The position numbers and the translations under genes are program-made. The notes under the pieces were generated by a model. That model was not told where the DNA came from. It made no database searches and saw nothing but the letters and a program-made list of their open reading frames with translations. Below, one piece after another: positions 1-5,601 of a stretch of 5,924 nt of DNA. Source of the DNA: an uncultured Bacteroidota bacterium (lineage in GTDB: Bacteria; Bacteroidota; Bacteroidia; Chitinophagales; Chitinophagaceae); assembly GCA_946480675.1 (NCBI GenBank), contig CAMLKS010000169.1, forward strand, positions 1 through 5,924, given 5' to 3'. How positions within the stretch are numbered: position 1 is the stretch's first letter; every line of letters starts with the position of its first letter.

Positions 1-167
1 TAAATGGTGCCGCGGCTTTGGAACTTACAGATGAGATAGGTAGCATAGCAGTGGGTAAAAAAGCCAATCTTATTATAACCAAACCAATGCCTTCACCCGC
101 CTATATACCATACGATTACGGTAACAACCCGGTAGAAAAAATGGTGCTTAATGGTGTGGTGTCTTAG
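1..167 (+). CDS. hutI: Imidazolonepropionase, C-terminal fragment (5' end outside window)
   Basis: The reading frame is open from the first base (first whole codon at base 3) to a TAG at 165-167, giving the last 54 residues of a protein. They begin NGAAALEL, continue through DEIGSIAVGKKANLII, then PYDYGNNPVEK, and end MVLNGVVS. The GSI-x-VGKKA-(N/D)LII block is the C-terminal strand region of amidohydrolase-superfamily enzymes. The following P-Y-x-(Y/F)-G-x-N stretch is typical of imidazolonepropionase, the cytoplasmic enzyme that hydrolyses 4-imidazolone-5-propionate to N-formimino-L-glutamate in histidine degradation. The metal ligands and active site lie upstream, outside the window, so they cannot be checked. 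No other hut gene is visible. Another amidohydrolase is possible, but the PY-x-YG-x-N region makes HutI the best reading. Confidence 0.82.
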   Translation, partial: NGAAALELTDEIGSIAVGKKANLIITKPMPSPAYIPYDYGNNPVEKMVLNGVVS

Positions 168-327
168 TCAAAAAACAAGAAGATATAAAAGAAATTGTCC
201 GATTTAGGGTGTTTTTGTATAAAAAATGCTCTATTTCACTCATTTTCTTTACACTTTGCTTCATTTTTAAAATCTTTCTTTTTTGGCTTTCCTGCATTAC
301 TTTTGCAATCCGTACTAAAAAACATTT
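168..327. other. Intergenic region between hutI and efp, pyrimidine-rich
   Basis: These 160 bases contain no convincing gene. The first part is A-rich; from about 235 the + strand is strongly T/C-rich with several runs of four to six T. I found no clear terminator hairpin for hutI. The last 50 bases carry the efp promoter described separately. An open frame starting at 195 runs into efp in another frame and has a low-complexity Phe/Ser-rich translation, so I treat it as chance. Confidence 0.6.
275..305 (+). promoter_or_regulatory. Bacteroidota-type promoter for efp(-accB)
   Basis: TACTTTTG at 298-305 matches the Bacteroidota -7 consensus TAnnTTTG exactly. TTTC at 275-278, one base off the -33 TTTG, lies 19 bases upstream, the usual spacing. 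Transcription would start near 311, leaving a leader of roughly 15-20 bases before the efp ATG at 328. No Shine-Dalgarno sequence is present, which is normal for this phylum. Confidence 0.6.
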
Positions 328-894
328 ATGGCTACAACAGCAGACATCAGAAACGGTATGATCATCAAATTGGATGGCAGCCTGTATTCAATAGTAGAAT
401 TCGGACAAAACAAAACAGCACGTGCAGCAGCTAAAGTTTGGGCAAAACTGAAAGGCGTTGATAATACACGTTCTATCGAGCATACTTGGAACTCTGGCGA
501 TAACATTTACCCTGTACGTGTAGAACGCCGCCCTTATCAATTTCTCTATAAAGATGATAGTGGTTTCAACTTTATGGACACGAATACTTTTGAACAACTG
601 TCACTGCCTGAAAACCAGATAGAGCGTCCGGAGCTGTACAAAGATGGCCAGGAGTGCTTTATACTGGTAAATACAGAAACAGAACAGCCTATGAGCGTGG
701 AACTACCGCCAAACGTAGTGCTGATGGTTACCTATTCGGAGCCGGGTCTTAAAGGCGATACCGCTACCCGTACCCTGAAACCCGCTACTGTTGAAACCGG
801 TGCTACCGTTATGGTTCCTTTGTTTGTTGACGAAAATGAACTAATAAGGATAGATACCAAAACAGGTGCTTATATAGAGCGCGTAAAAGGATAG
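328..894 (+). CDS. efp: Elongation factor P with an Arg32 (TARA) tip loop
   Basis: EF-P binds ribosomes stalled on consecutive prolines, between the P and E sites, and speeds peptide-bond formation. The 188-residue length is normal. Domain I (about 1-65, KOW-like) is followed by two OB-type domains; RVERRPYQFLYK (64-75) opens domain II, and YSEPGLKGDTATRTLKPATV (136-155) with GATVMVPLF lies in domain III. Domain III is thoroughly canonical. The oddity is the domain I tip: where most EF-Ps have Pro-Gly-Lys-Gly with a modified Lys, this has Thr30-Ala31-Arg32-Ala33, preceded by Asn28-Lys29 and followed by Ala34-Ala35. That resembles the Arg32 subfamily (NKSGRNAA in Pseudomonas, from memory), which EarP rhamnosylates. 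Whether this Arg is modified cannot be told from the window. The ATG at 328 fits the family N-terminus and lies just after the promoter; accB follows after 50 bp. Confidence 0.96.
   Translation: MATTADIRNGMIIKLDGSLYSIVEFGQNKTARAAAKVWAKLKGVDNTRSIEHTWNSGDNIYPVRVERRPYQFLYKDDSGFNFMDTNTFEQLSLPENQIERPELYKDGQECFILVNTETEQPMSVELPPNVVLMVTYSEPGLKGDTATRTLKPATVETGATVMVPLFVDENELIRIDTKTGAYIERVKG
415..426 (+). other. efp: Codons for the EF-P tip loop, Thr30-Ala31-Arg32-Ala33
   Basis: These four codons (ACA GCA CGT GCA) replace the usual Pro-Gly-Lys-Gly tip that reaches the peptidyl-transferase centre. Arg32 is encoded by CGT at 421-423. The alignment is ungapped through the flanking VEF (23-25) and KLK (40-42), so the change is a true substitution, not a register shift. 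The surrounding frame is intact and otherwise conserved, which argues against a sequencing error. Confidence 0.9.
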
Positions 895-944
895 TATTCC
901 GTTTTTCACTTACCCATACATTCAAATCTTTAAAGATATCCGCA

Positions 945-1436
945 ATGGAATTCAAACAGATACAAGAGTTGATAAAGGCTATTAATAAGTCAAACATCAG
1001 CGAATTGAGCATTGAAGAAGGTGAATTCAAAATCACTATCAAACAGGCTCAAACCGTTAGCGAAACACAGTTTGTTGCTATACAGGCACCTAGCCCTGCT
1101 ATTCAGCAGGTATTGCCGCAGGCTGCTGCACCTGTAGCTATTCCTGCTGCTGCACCAGCAGCTCCGGCTCAGCCTGCTGCAAGCGACAATGGCAACCTGA
1201 TTACTATAAAGTCTCCCATGATTGGTACATTTTACCGTAGCCCATCGCCGGATAAGCCTTCTTTTGTAAATGTTGGTGATGACATTAAACAAGGACAGGT
1301 ATTGTGCATAGTTGAGGCTATGAAGCTGTTCAACGAAATAGAAAGTGAAGTGAGTGGTAAGATAGTTAAAGTGCTGATAGACGACGCTTCACCTGTAGAA
1401 TACGATCAACCGCTGTTCCTGGTAGAACCTGCGTAA
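945..1436 (+). CDS. accB: Biotin carboxyl carrier protein of acetyl-CoA carboxylase
   Basis: AccB carries the biotin that AccC carboxylates and that AccA/AccD use to make malonyl-CoA for fatty-acid synthesis in the cytoplasm. The protein is 163 residues, typical for the family. Residues 1-35 form the N-terminal AccC-interaction region (MEFKQIQELIKAI...). Residues 47-79 are an Ala/Pro/Gln-rich flexible linker. Residues 85-162 are the biotinyl/lipoyl domain, starting with ITIKSPMIGTFYRSPSP, which contains the AccB-type 'thumb' (YRSPSPDKPSFV), and reaching the biotinylation motif EAMK with the target Lys127. The start codon lies 50 bp after efp with no obvious promoter or Shine-Dalgarno, so co-transcription with efp is likely; efp-accB pairing is known in other bacteria. 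A hairpin after the stop separates it from accC. Confidence 0.97.
   Translation: MEFKQIQELIKAINKSNISELSIEEGEFKITIKQAQTVSETQFVAIQAPSPAIQQVLPQAAAPVAIPAAAPAAPAQPAASDNGNLITIKSPMIGTFYRSPSPDKPSFVNVGDDIKQGQVLCIVEAMKLFNEIESEVSGKIVKVLIDDASPVEYDQPLFLVEPA
1083..1181 (+). repeat. accB: Low-complexity Ala/Pro linker region of accB
   Basis: This stretch encodes residues 47-79 and is rich in GCT/GCA/CCT codons. The 11-mer GCTGCTGCACC occurs at 1122-1132 and 1146-1156, exactly eight codons apart and in frame, encoding the same Ala-Ala-Ala-Pro. It is the swinging-arm linker between the N-terminal region and the biotinyl domain; such linkers usually vary in length between related species. Confidence 0.6.
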
Positions 1437-1453
1437 CTTATAATAAAAGCTTG

Positions 1454-1485
1454 ATGGCTCAATACTCAACCAAGGATTGAGCCAT
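1454..1485 (+). terminator. Perfect 10-bp hairpin between accB and accC, possible terminator or attenuator
   Basis: ATGGCTCAAT at 1454-1463 is the exact reverse complement of ATTGAGCCAT at 1476-1485, with a 12-base loop; G1453 and T1486 can add a G-U pair. The stem is followed by TTTCGTTTAT, a broken T-tract. It lies 18 bases after the accB stop, where an intrinsic terminator or partial terminator would sit. The stem is only moderately GC-rich and the tail is interrupted, so termination could be incomplete, letting some transcripts continue into accC. Confidence 0.55.
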
Positions 1486-1507
1486 TTCGTTTATACAACG
1501 TTTTTAT

Positions 1508-1525
1508 ATAACTATTATTAGTTAT
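1508..1525. promoter_or_regulatory. AT-rich inverted repeat upstream of accC
   Basis: ATAACTA (1508-1514) and TAGTTAT (1519-1525) are perfect inverted arms around TTAT, a dyad of operator size 38 bases before the accC start. TAGTTATG at 1519-1526 is also one mismatch from the -7 consensus TAnnTTTG, but no -33 element stands at the right distance. An accC promoter with an overlapping operator is possible. In AT-rich DNA such a palindrome can also arise by chance. Confidence 0.25.
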
Positions 1526-1563
1526 GAACGTAGGGTAATCACAAAACATTTAACAAGAAAAAG

Positions 1564-2901
1564 ATGTTTAAAAAAATACTAATAGCAAACCGTGGAGAAA
1601 TAGCCTTGCGCGTGATACGTACATGCCGCGAGATGGGTATCAAAACGGTGGCCGTTTACTCTACGGCAGATAAAGATAGCCTGCACGTACGCTTTGCTGA
1701 TGAAGCGGTATGTATAGGCAAACCCCAAAGCTCAGACTCTTACCTAAATATCCCCCACATAATGGCCGCTGCAGAAATTACCAATGCAGATGCTATACAT
1801 CCGGGCTATGGTTTTCTGGCTGAAAATGCAGGTTTCTCTGAAATATGTGCCAAATATGGTATAAAATTCATTGGCCCGACGCCGGAAATGATACGCTCTA
1901 TGGGCGATAAAATGACCGCGAAGGAAACTATGATAAAGGCTGGCGTACCTGTAATTCCGGGTTCTGACGGACTGTTAGAAAGCCTGGAAGAAGCTAAGAA
2001 ATTAGCAAATGATATGGGCTATCCTGTTATACTGAAAGCTACTGCCGGTGGCGGTGGTAAAGGTATGCGTGTAGTATGGGCAGAAGAAGAGATAGAGCGT
2101 GCTTATAATACGGCTAAAGCGGAGGCTGGTGCAGCGTTTAAGAACGATGGTATCTATATGGAGAAGTTTGTGGAAGAACCACGCCATATAGAGATACAGA
2201 TAGCCGGCGACCAATATGGCACTGTTTGCCACTTGGGCGAGCGCGACTGTTCTATACAGCGCCGTCATCAGAAACTGGTTGAAGAATCGCCGTCTCCTTT
2301 CATGACACCCGAACTGCGCCATAAAATGGGTGAAGCTGCTAAAAAAGCAGCCGCTGCCATTAATTATGAAAGTGTGGGTACTATAGAATTCCTGGTAGAT
2401 AAGCACCGCAACTTCTACTTTATGGAAATGAATACCCGTATACAGGTAGAACACTGCGTAACGGAAGAAGTTATCAACTACGACCTGATAAAGGAACAGA
2501 TTAAAATAGCTGCGGGTATACCTATCAGCGGTAAAGATTACATACCGGAAATGCACGCTATTGAATGCCGCATCAACGCAGAAGACCCGTATAACGATTT
2601 CCGCCCCAGCCCGGGAAGGATTACCGTACTGCATACACCGGGTGGCCATGGCGTAAGGGTCGATTCTCATATTTATGCTGGTTATACCATACCTCCGTAT
2701 TACGATTCTATGGTGGCTAAGCTGATAGCTGTAGCACAAACACGCGAGGAAGCACTGGATACGATGGAGCGTGCCCTGAGTGAATATGTGATTGAAGGTG
2801 TAAAAACCACGATTCCATTCCACCAGCAACTGATGCGTAATGAAGATTTCAGAAACGGGAACTTCACTACCAAATTCATCGAATCTTTCGAACTGAAATA
2901 A
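1564..2901 (+). CDS. accC: Biotin carboxylase subunit of acetyl-CoA carboxylase
   Basis: AccC uses ATP and bicarbonate to carboxylate the biotin on AccB. The 445 residues match the usual single-subunit AccC length, so this is not a fused pyruvate or acyl-CoA carboxylase. The N-terminal domain starts [19 protein letters not shown] (3-21). The ATP-grasp part has Lys116, Lys158, the glycine-rich loop GGGGKGMR (162-169), His208, [15 protein letters not shown] (223-237), Glu275 and Glu288. The catalytic segment [10 protein letters not shown] (288-297) includes Arg292 and Glu296. CRINAEDP (335-342) provides the Arg336 expected to contact substrate. Residue 298 is Cys where E. coli AccC has Pro (EHPVTE); this is not a catalytic position. 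The ATG at 1564 gives the normal N-terminus and follows an A-rich leader without Shine-Dalgarno. It lies 127 bp after accB, an unusually wide gap for this pair. Confidence 0.96.
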   Translation: MFKKILIANRGEIALRVIRTCREMGIKTVAVYSTADKDSLHVRFADEAVCIGKPQSSDSYLNIPHIMAAAEITNADAIHPGYGFLAENAGFSEICAKYGIKFIGPTPEMIRSMGDKMTAKETMIKAGVPVIPGSDGLLESLEEAKKLANDMGYPVILKATAGGGGKGMRVVWAEEEIERAYNTAKAEAGAAFKNDGIYMEKFVEEPRHIEIQIAGDQYGTVCHLGERDCSIQRRHQKLVEESPSPFMTPELRHKMGEAAKKAAAAINYESVGTIEFLVDKHRNFYFMEMNTRIQVEHCVTEEVINYDLIKEQIKIAAGIPISGKDYIPEMHAIECRINAEDPYNDFRPSPGRITVLHTPGGHGVRVDSHIYAGYTIPPYYDSMVAKLIAVAQTREEALDTMERALSEYVIEGVKTTIPFHQQLMRNEDFRNGNFTTKFIESFELK

Positions 2902-2903
2902 AC

Positions 2904-2918
2904 CGTAGCACCGCTACG
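2904..2918. repeat. Small inverted repeat just after the accC stop
   Basis: CGTAGC (2904-2909) and GCTACG (2913-2918) form a perfect 6-bp stem with a 3-base loop, two bases after the accC stop. There is no T-tract directly after it. It may stack on the larger hairpin at 2922-2971 or help slow the polymerase or block RNA decay. Confidence 0.4.
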
Positions 2919-2921
2919 TTA

Positions 2922-2971
2922 AAAGAGCTTTGCAAATGACTTGCTAAATGCAATGATTTGTAAGGCTCTTT
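2922..2971 (+). terminator. Long hairpin after accC, likely transcription terminator
   Basis: AAAGAGC at 2922-2928 pairs with GCTCTTT at 2965-2971, and pairing continues inward through CAAAT/ATTTG to TTGC/GCAA around the loop TAAAT (2945-2949). I count about 20 pairs including two G-U pairs, one G/G mismatch and one bulged C. The flank after the stem is T-rich but interrupted (TACTATTTATTTAATT). On the other strand the stem is followed by TTTTAACG, so it could stop transcription from both sides, though no gene on the minus strand needs it. It separates the acc genes from the rml operon. Confidence 0.65.
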
Positions 2972-2985
2972 ACTATTTATTTAAT

Positions 2986-2993
2986 TAATTTCG
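2986..2993 (+). promoter_or_regulatory. Possible -7 element of the rmlB promoter
   Basis: TAATTTCG is one base off the Bacteroidota -7 consensus TAnnTTTG and lies 21 bases before the rmlB ATG. No -33 element stands at the standard 19-base spacing; the nearest TTTG (2957-2960) is 25 bases away and lies inside the terminator stem. A promoter is expected here because of the terminator just upstream, but the exact site is uncertain. Confidence 0.38.
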
Positions 2994-3014
2994 CACGCAT
3001 ATTTCAAAGATCGC

Positions 3015-4067
3015 ATGGTAAAAACTATAATTATAACAGGAGGTGCGGGTTTTATCGGTTCGCATGTGGTCAGGTTATTTGTAACCAAGTACCCTGATTA
3101 TAAGATCATCAACCTGGATGCACTCACTTATGCCGGCAATCTTGAAAACCTGAAGGACATAGAGGATGCACCTAATTACACATTTGTAAAGGCTGATATT
3201 ACGGATGCGCAACATATCAACGAGGTGTTTGCACAATATCAACCGGATGGCATCATACACCTGGCGGCAGAAAGCCATGTAGACCGCTCTATCAGCAATC
3301 CCAATGCATTTATACAGACCAACGTAATGGGTACGGCAAACCTCCTGAATGCTGCCCGTGAAATATGGAAGGATGGCTTTGAAGGTAAACGCTTTTACCA
3401 TGTATCAACAGATGAAGTATATGGGTCTTTAGGCGAAACAGGCTTCTTCCTGGAAACAACCCCTTACGATCCGCAATCACCCTACTCTGCCTCTAAAGCA
3501 GCTTCAGATCACTTAGTACGTGCTTATGGTAATACTTATGGGTTGCCGTTTGTTTTGACAAATTGCTCTAATAACTATGGCCCCAATCACTTCCCTGAAA
3601 AGCTGATACCATTATTTATAAATAACATCCGCAACAATAAATCGTTGCCTGTATATGGCGATGGTAAATACACCCGTGACTGGCTATACGTAATAGACCA
3701 TGCCCGTGCTATAGATACGGTGTTTCACAATGGGAAGAACGGAGAAACCTACAACATAGGTGGTTTCAACGAATGGCAGAATATAGAGCTGGTGAAGCTG
3801 CTGTGTGAGAAGATGGATGAAAAACTGGGGCACGAACCCGGCACATCAGCGCAGCTGATTACTTATATCAAAGACCGTCCGGGCCACGACAGACGTTATG
3901 CTATAGATGCTACGAAGATAAAGACCGAGCTGGGATGGGAACCATCGGTAACATTTGAAGAAGGCCTGGCAAAAACCATCGACTGGTATCTTGCTAATGA
4001 AGAATGGCTGAATCATGTTACCAGCGGTGATTATCAAAACTATTACAACACACAATACGCGCACTAA
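3015..4067 (+). CDS. rmlB: dTDP-glucose 4,6-dehydratase
   Basis: RmlB (also RfbB) oxidises, dehydrates and re-reduces dTDP-glucose to dTDP-4-keto-6-deoxyglucose, with tightly bound NAD+. It is the second step towards dTDP-L-rhamnose and related deoxy sugars. The 350 residues are the usual length. It is an extended short-chain dehydrogenase: GGAGFIG (9-15) is the NAD-binding loop, LDALTYAGN (34-42) is typical of RmlB, and [12 protein letters not shown] (82-93) follows. Thr132-Asp133-Glu134 in STDEVYG supply the dehydration acid and base, and YSASK has Tyr157 and Lys161. Sugar-nucleotide binding is seen in [14 protein letters not shown] (186-199), RDWLYV (221-226) and [11 protein letters not shown] (288-298). 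The stop overlaps the rmlA start by one base (TAATG), so the two are translationally coupled. The AGGAGG-like bases near 3040 encode the glycine-rich loop and are not a ribosome site. Confidence 0.96.
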   Translation: MVKTIIITGGAGFIGSHVVRLFVTKYPDYKIINLDALTYAGNLENLKDIEDAPNYTFVKADITDAQHINEVFAQYQPDGIIHLAAESHVDRSISNPNAFIQTNVMGTANLLNAAREIWKDGFEGKRFYHVSTDEVYGSLGETGFFLETTPYDPQSPYSASKAASDHLVRAYGNTYGLPFVLTNCSNNYGPNHFPEKLIPLFINNIRNNKSLPVYGDGKYTRDWLYVIDHARAIDTVFHNGKNGETYNIGGFNEWQNIELVKLLCEKMDEKLGHEPGTSAQLITYIKDRPGHDRRYAIDATKIKTELGWEPSVTFEEGLAKTIDWYLANEEWLNHVTSGDYQNYYNTQYAH

Positions 4068-4933
4068 TGAAAGGAATCGTCCTTGCAGGAGGTTCGGGCA
4101 CACGCCTTTACCCGCTCACTATAGCTGTTAGTAAACAACTGATGCCGGTGTATGACAAGCCGATGATTTACTATCCCTTGTCTACCCTAATGCTTGCCGG
4201 TATTCGTGAGATACTAATTATTACCACTCCTGAAGACCAGGCTGGTTTTAAAAAGCTGCTAGGCGATGGTAGCCAGGTAGGTTGCCGTTTTGAATATGTA
4301 GTGCAACCCAGTCCTGACGGGCTGGCGCAAGCATTTATATTGGGCGAAGAGTTTATCGGCAACGATTCTGTAGCGCTTGTGTTAGGCGATAACATCTTCT
4401 ATGGCTCAGGTATGGGCACCTTGTTGAGAAATAAAGTAAACCCTAACGGTGCCGTGGTTTTTGCCTACCAGGTACACGATCCCGAAAGGTATGGCGTGGT
4501 AGAATTTGATAAGGATTTTAAAGTATTAAGCATAGAGGAAAAACCTACGCAGCCTAAATCAAACTATGCTGTACCGGGATTGTATTTCTACGATAATGAA
4601 GTAGTATCTATAGCTAAGAATATGAAGCCCTCGCCTCGTGGTGAGCTGGAAATTACGGATGTAAACAAAACCTACCTGGAACGTGGCAAACTGGAAGTAG
4701 GTGTACTGAACCGGGGTACAGCATGGCTGGATACCGGTACCTTTGAATCGCTGCAGGAAGCCGGCCAGTTTATTGAAGTAATAGAAAAGCGCCAGGGCCT
4801 GAAGGTAGGCTGCATAGAAGAAATAGCTTACCGCATGGGATTTATAAATAAAGACCAGCTACAAGTGCTGGCTCAAAAATTTATGAAGAGCGGGTATGGC
4901 AAATACCTGGAGATGATAGCTAAAGAAAAATAA
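4067..4933 (+). CDS. rmlA: Glucose-1-phosphate thymidylyltransferase
   Basis: RmlA (also RfbA) joins glucose-1-phosphate and dTTP to give dTDP-glucose, the substrate of RmlB, so the two neighbours catalyse consecutive steps. The 288 residues are normal. The nucleotidyltransferase signature [13 protein letters not shown] spans 6-18, with SKQL (Lys23) and KPMIYYPLS (31-39) next. Other family blocks are [11 protein letters not shown] (79-89), LGDNIFYG (106-113) with the metal-binding Asp108, EEKP (157-160) with Lys159, GELEITDVN (192-200), and WLDTGT (220-225) with Asp222. The order LYPLT...SKQL...YYPLS separates it from GalU and GlgC. The ATG shares its A with the last base of the rmlB stop, and its own stop overlaps the next gene the same way. 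RmlC and RmlD, needed to finish dTDP-rhamnose, are not in the window, so the end product could also be another dTDP-6-deoxy sugar. Confidence 0.96.
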   Translation: MKGIVLAGGSGTRLYPLTIAVSKQLMPVYDKPMIYYPLSTLMLAGIREILIITTPEDQAGFKKLLGDGSQVGCRFEYVVQPSPDGLAQAFILGEEFIGNDSVALVLGDNIFYGSGMGTLLRNKVNPNGAVVFAYQVHDPERYGVVEFDKDFKVLSIEEKPTQPKSNYAVPGLYFYDNEVVSIAKNMKPSPRGELEITDVNKTYLERGKLEVGVLNRGTAWLDTGTFESLQEAGQFIEVIEKRQGLKVGCIEEIAYRMGFINKDQLQVLAQKFMKSGYGKYLEMIAKEK

Positions 4934-5490
4934 TGTCGTACGAGGGTAAGCTTGCATTATTACTGGTTTTGTCTGCTGCTGTAGGCTGGTTTGCTGCCCG
5001 GCTGGCAGGCAATGCTATATTTCGTAAGCTATCCGATAAACGAATTATCAATAACATAATAAGCACTACTGCACAGGAGCTGTTTACTGCCGATACACTT
5101 GTTACAAAACTACAGGATCCAACCTTGTTATCCGGCCTCAACCCTATGATAGAAAAGCACATTGAGGAATTTCTTTTGGTGAAACTGACCCAGAAATTGC
5201 CTTTTGTTGCTACCTTTATGGGCGAAAGCACATTGGCCAAAATAAAAGAAGGCATGATTGAAGAAATAAACCTGCTGCTGCCGAGCGTTATGGCTCAGTA
5301 CTCCCGCAACCTGGGGGCGCAGCTGGATATTTCTACGATCGTAACCGGCAAACTATCTGCTATACCTGCTGATAAGTTTCAGGCAATGATTGAACCACAC
5401 ATCTGGCAACAGCAATGGAAGCTACAGGCAGGCGGTGCAGTTTTAGGCCTGGCAATCGCTGCTCTTTCAGCTTTCATCCTCTCCCTCTAA
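4933..5490 (+). CDS. Small DUF445-like membrane protein, coupled to rmlA
   Basis: The 185-residue protein has a hydrophobic segment at each end: about 7-28 (ALLLVLSAAVGWFAARLAG) and about 166-184 (AGGAVLGLAIAALSAFIL). A long polar, probably helical middle lies between them, with Pro and Gly breaks near 63-71 and 90-97. The N-terminal GWF-x-x-R-L-x-x-x-x-x-F-R pattern, the block DISTIVTGKLSAIPADKFQAMI (132-153 region) and the Gly-rich last helix recall the ends of DUF445 (YheB-type) membrane proteins. It is much shorter than typical DUF445 members of about 400 residues and may be a compact variant. Both termini being membrane-bound suggests a hairpin topology. Its function is unknown. The start overlaps the rmlA stop (TAATG), so it is made with the sugar-nucleotide enzymes, but that does not show a shared function. 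Family assignment is from memory of motifs only. Confidence 0.68.
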   Translation: MSYEGKLALLLVLSAAVGWFAARLAGNAIFRKLSDKRIINNIISTTAQELFTADTLVTKLQDPTLLSGLNPMIEKHIEEFLLVKLTQKLPFVATFMGESTLAKIKEGMIEEINLLLPSVMAQYSRNLGAQLDISTIVTGKLSAIPADKFQAMIEPHIWQQQWKLQAGGAVLGLAIAALSAFILSL

Positions 5491-5500
5491 TTAGTTAGTT

Positions 5501-5535
5501 AAAGCTTTTTGATATAAGTGATTTATATCAGCTTT
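5501..5535. terminator. Bulged hairpin after the rml operon, possible terminator
   Basis: AAAGCT (5501-5506) pairs with AGCTTT (5530-5535), and GATATAA (5511-5517) with TTATATC (5523-5529), giving 13 pairs interrupted by one TTTT bulge on the left arm. It lies 10 bases after the last stop of the operon. No T-tract follows on the + strand, so it may act as an RNA end stabiliser, a weak terminator, or an upstream element of the hmgA promoter. Confidence 0.4.
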
Positions 5536-5547
5536 AGCGTAATCACA

Positions 5548-5577
5548 TTGCCAAAGCCGTGCAATATTGTAACTTTA
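5548..5577 (+). promoter_or_regulatory. Bacteroidota-type promoter for hmgA
   Basis: TTG at 5548-5550 is followed after exactly 19 bases by TAACTTTA at 5570-5577, one base off the TAnnTTTG -7 consensus. Transcription would begin near 5584, about 18 bases before the hmgA ATG. The position and spacing match those of the efp promoter. Confidence 0.5.
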
Positions 5578-5601
5578 ATTAAAAAATAAGACCGTTATAA
5601 A

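Noticed and set aside
195..434. A 79-codon + frame across the hutI-efp gap
   Set aside because: It overlaps efp in another frame, has a low-complexity Phe/Leu/Ser start from a T-rich stretch, and runs through the efp promoter.
1122..1156. Repeated GCTGCTGCACC as a possible mobile or regulatory repeat
   Set aside because: It is in frame in the Ala/Pro linker of accB and is explained by the low-complexity protein sequence.
2002..2829. A 275-codon open frame on the minus strand
   Set aside because: It lies wholly inside accC, which has full family conservation on the + strand. Its translation is rich in Cys, Tyr, His and Arg and resembles no family, so it is a shadow frame.
3036..3046. AGGAGG-like sequence near the start of rmlB (and a similar one near 4086 in rmlA)
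   Set aside because: Both lie inside the genes and encode the glycine-rich nucleotide-binding loops; neither precedes a start codon at a useful distance.
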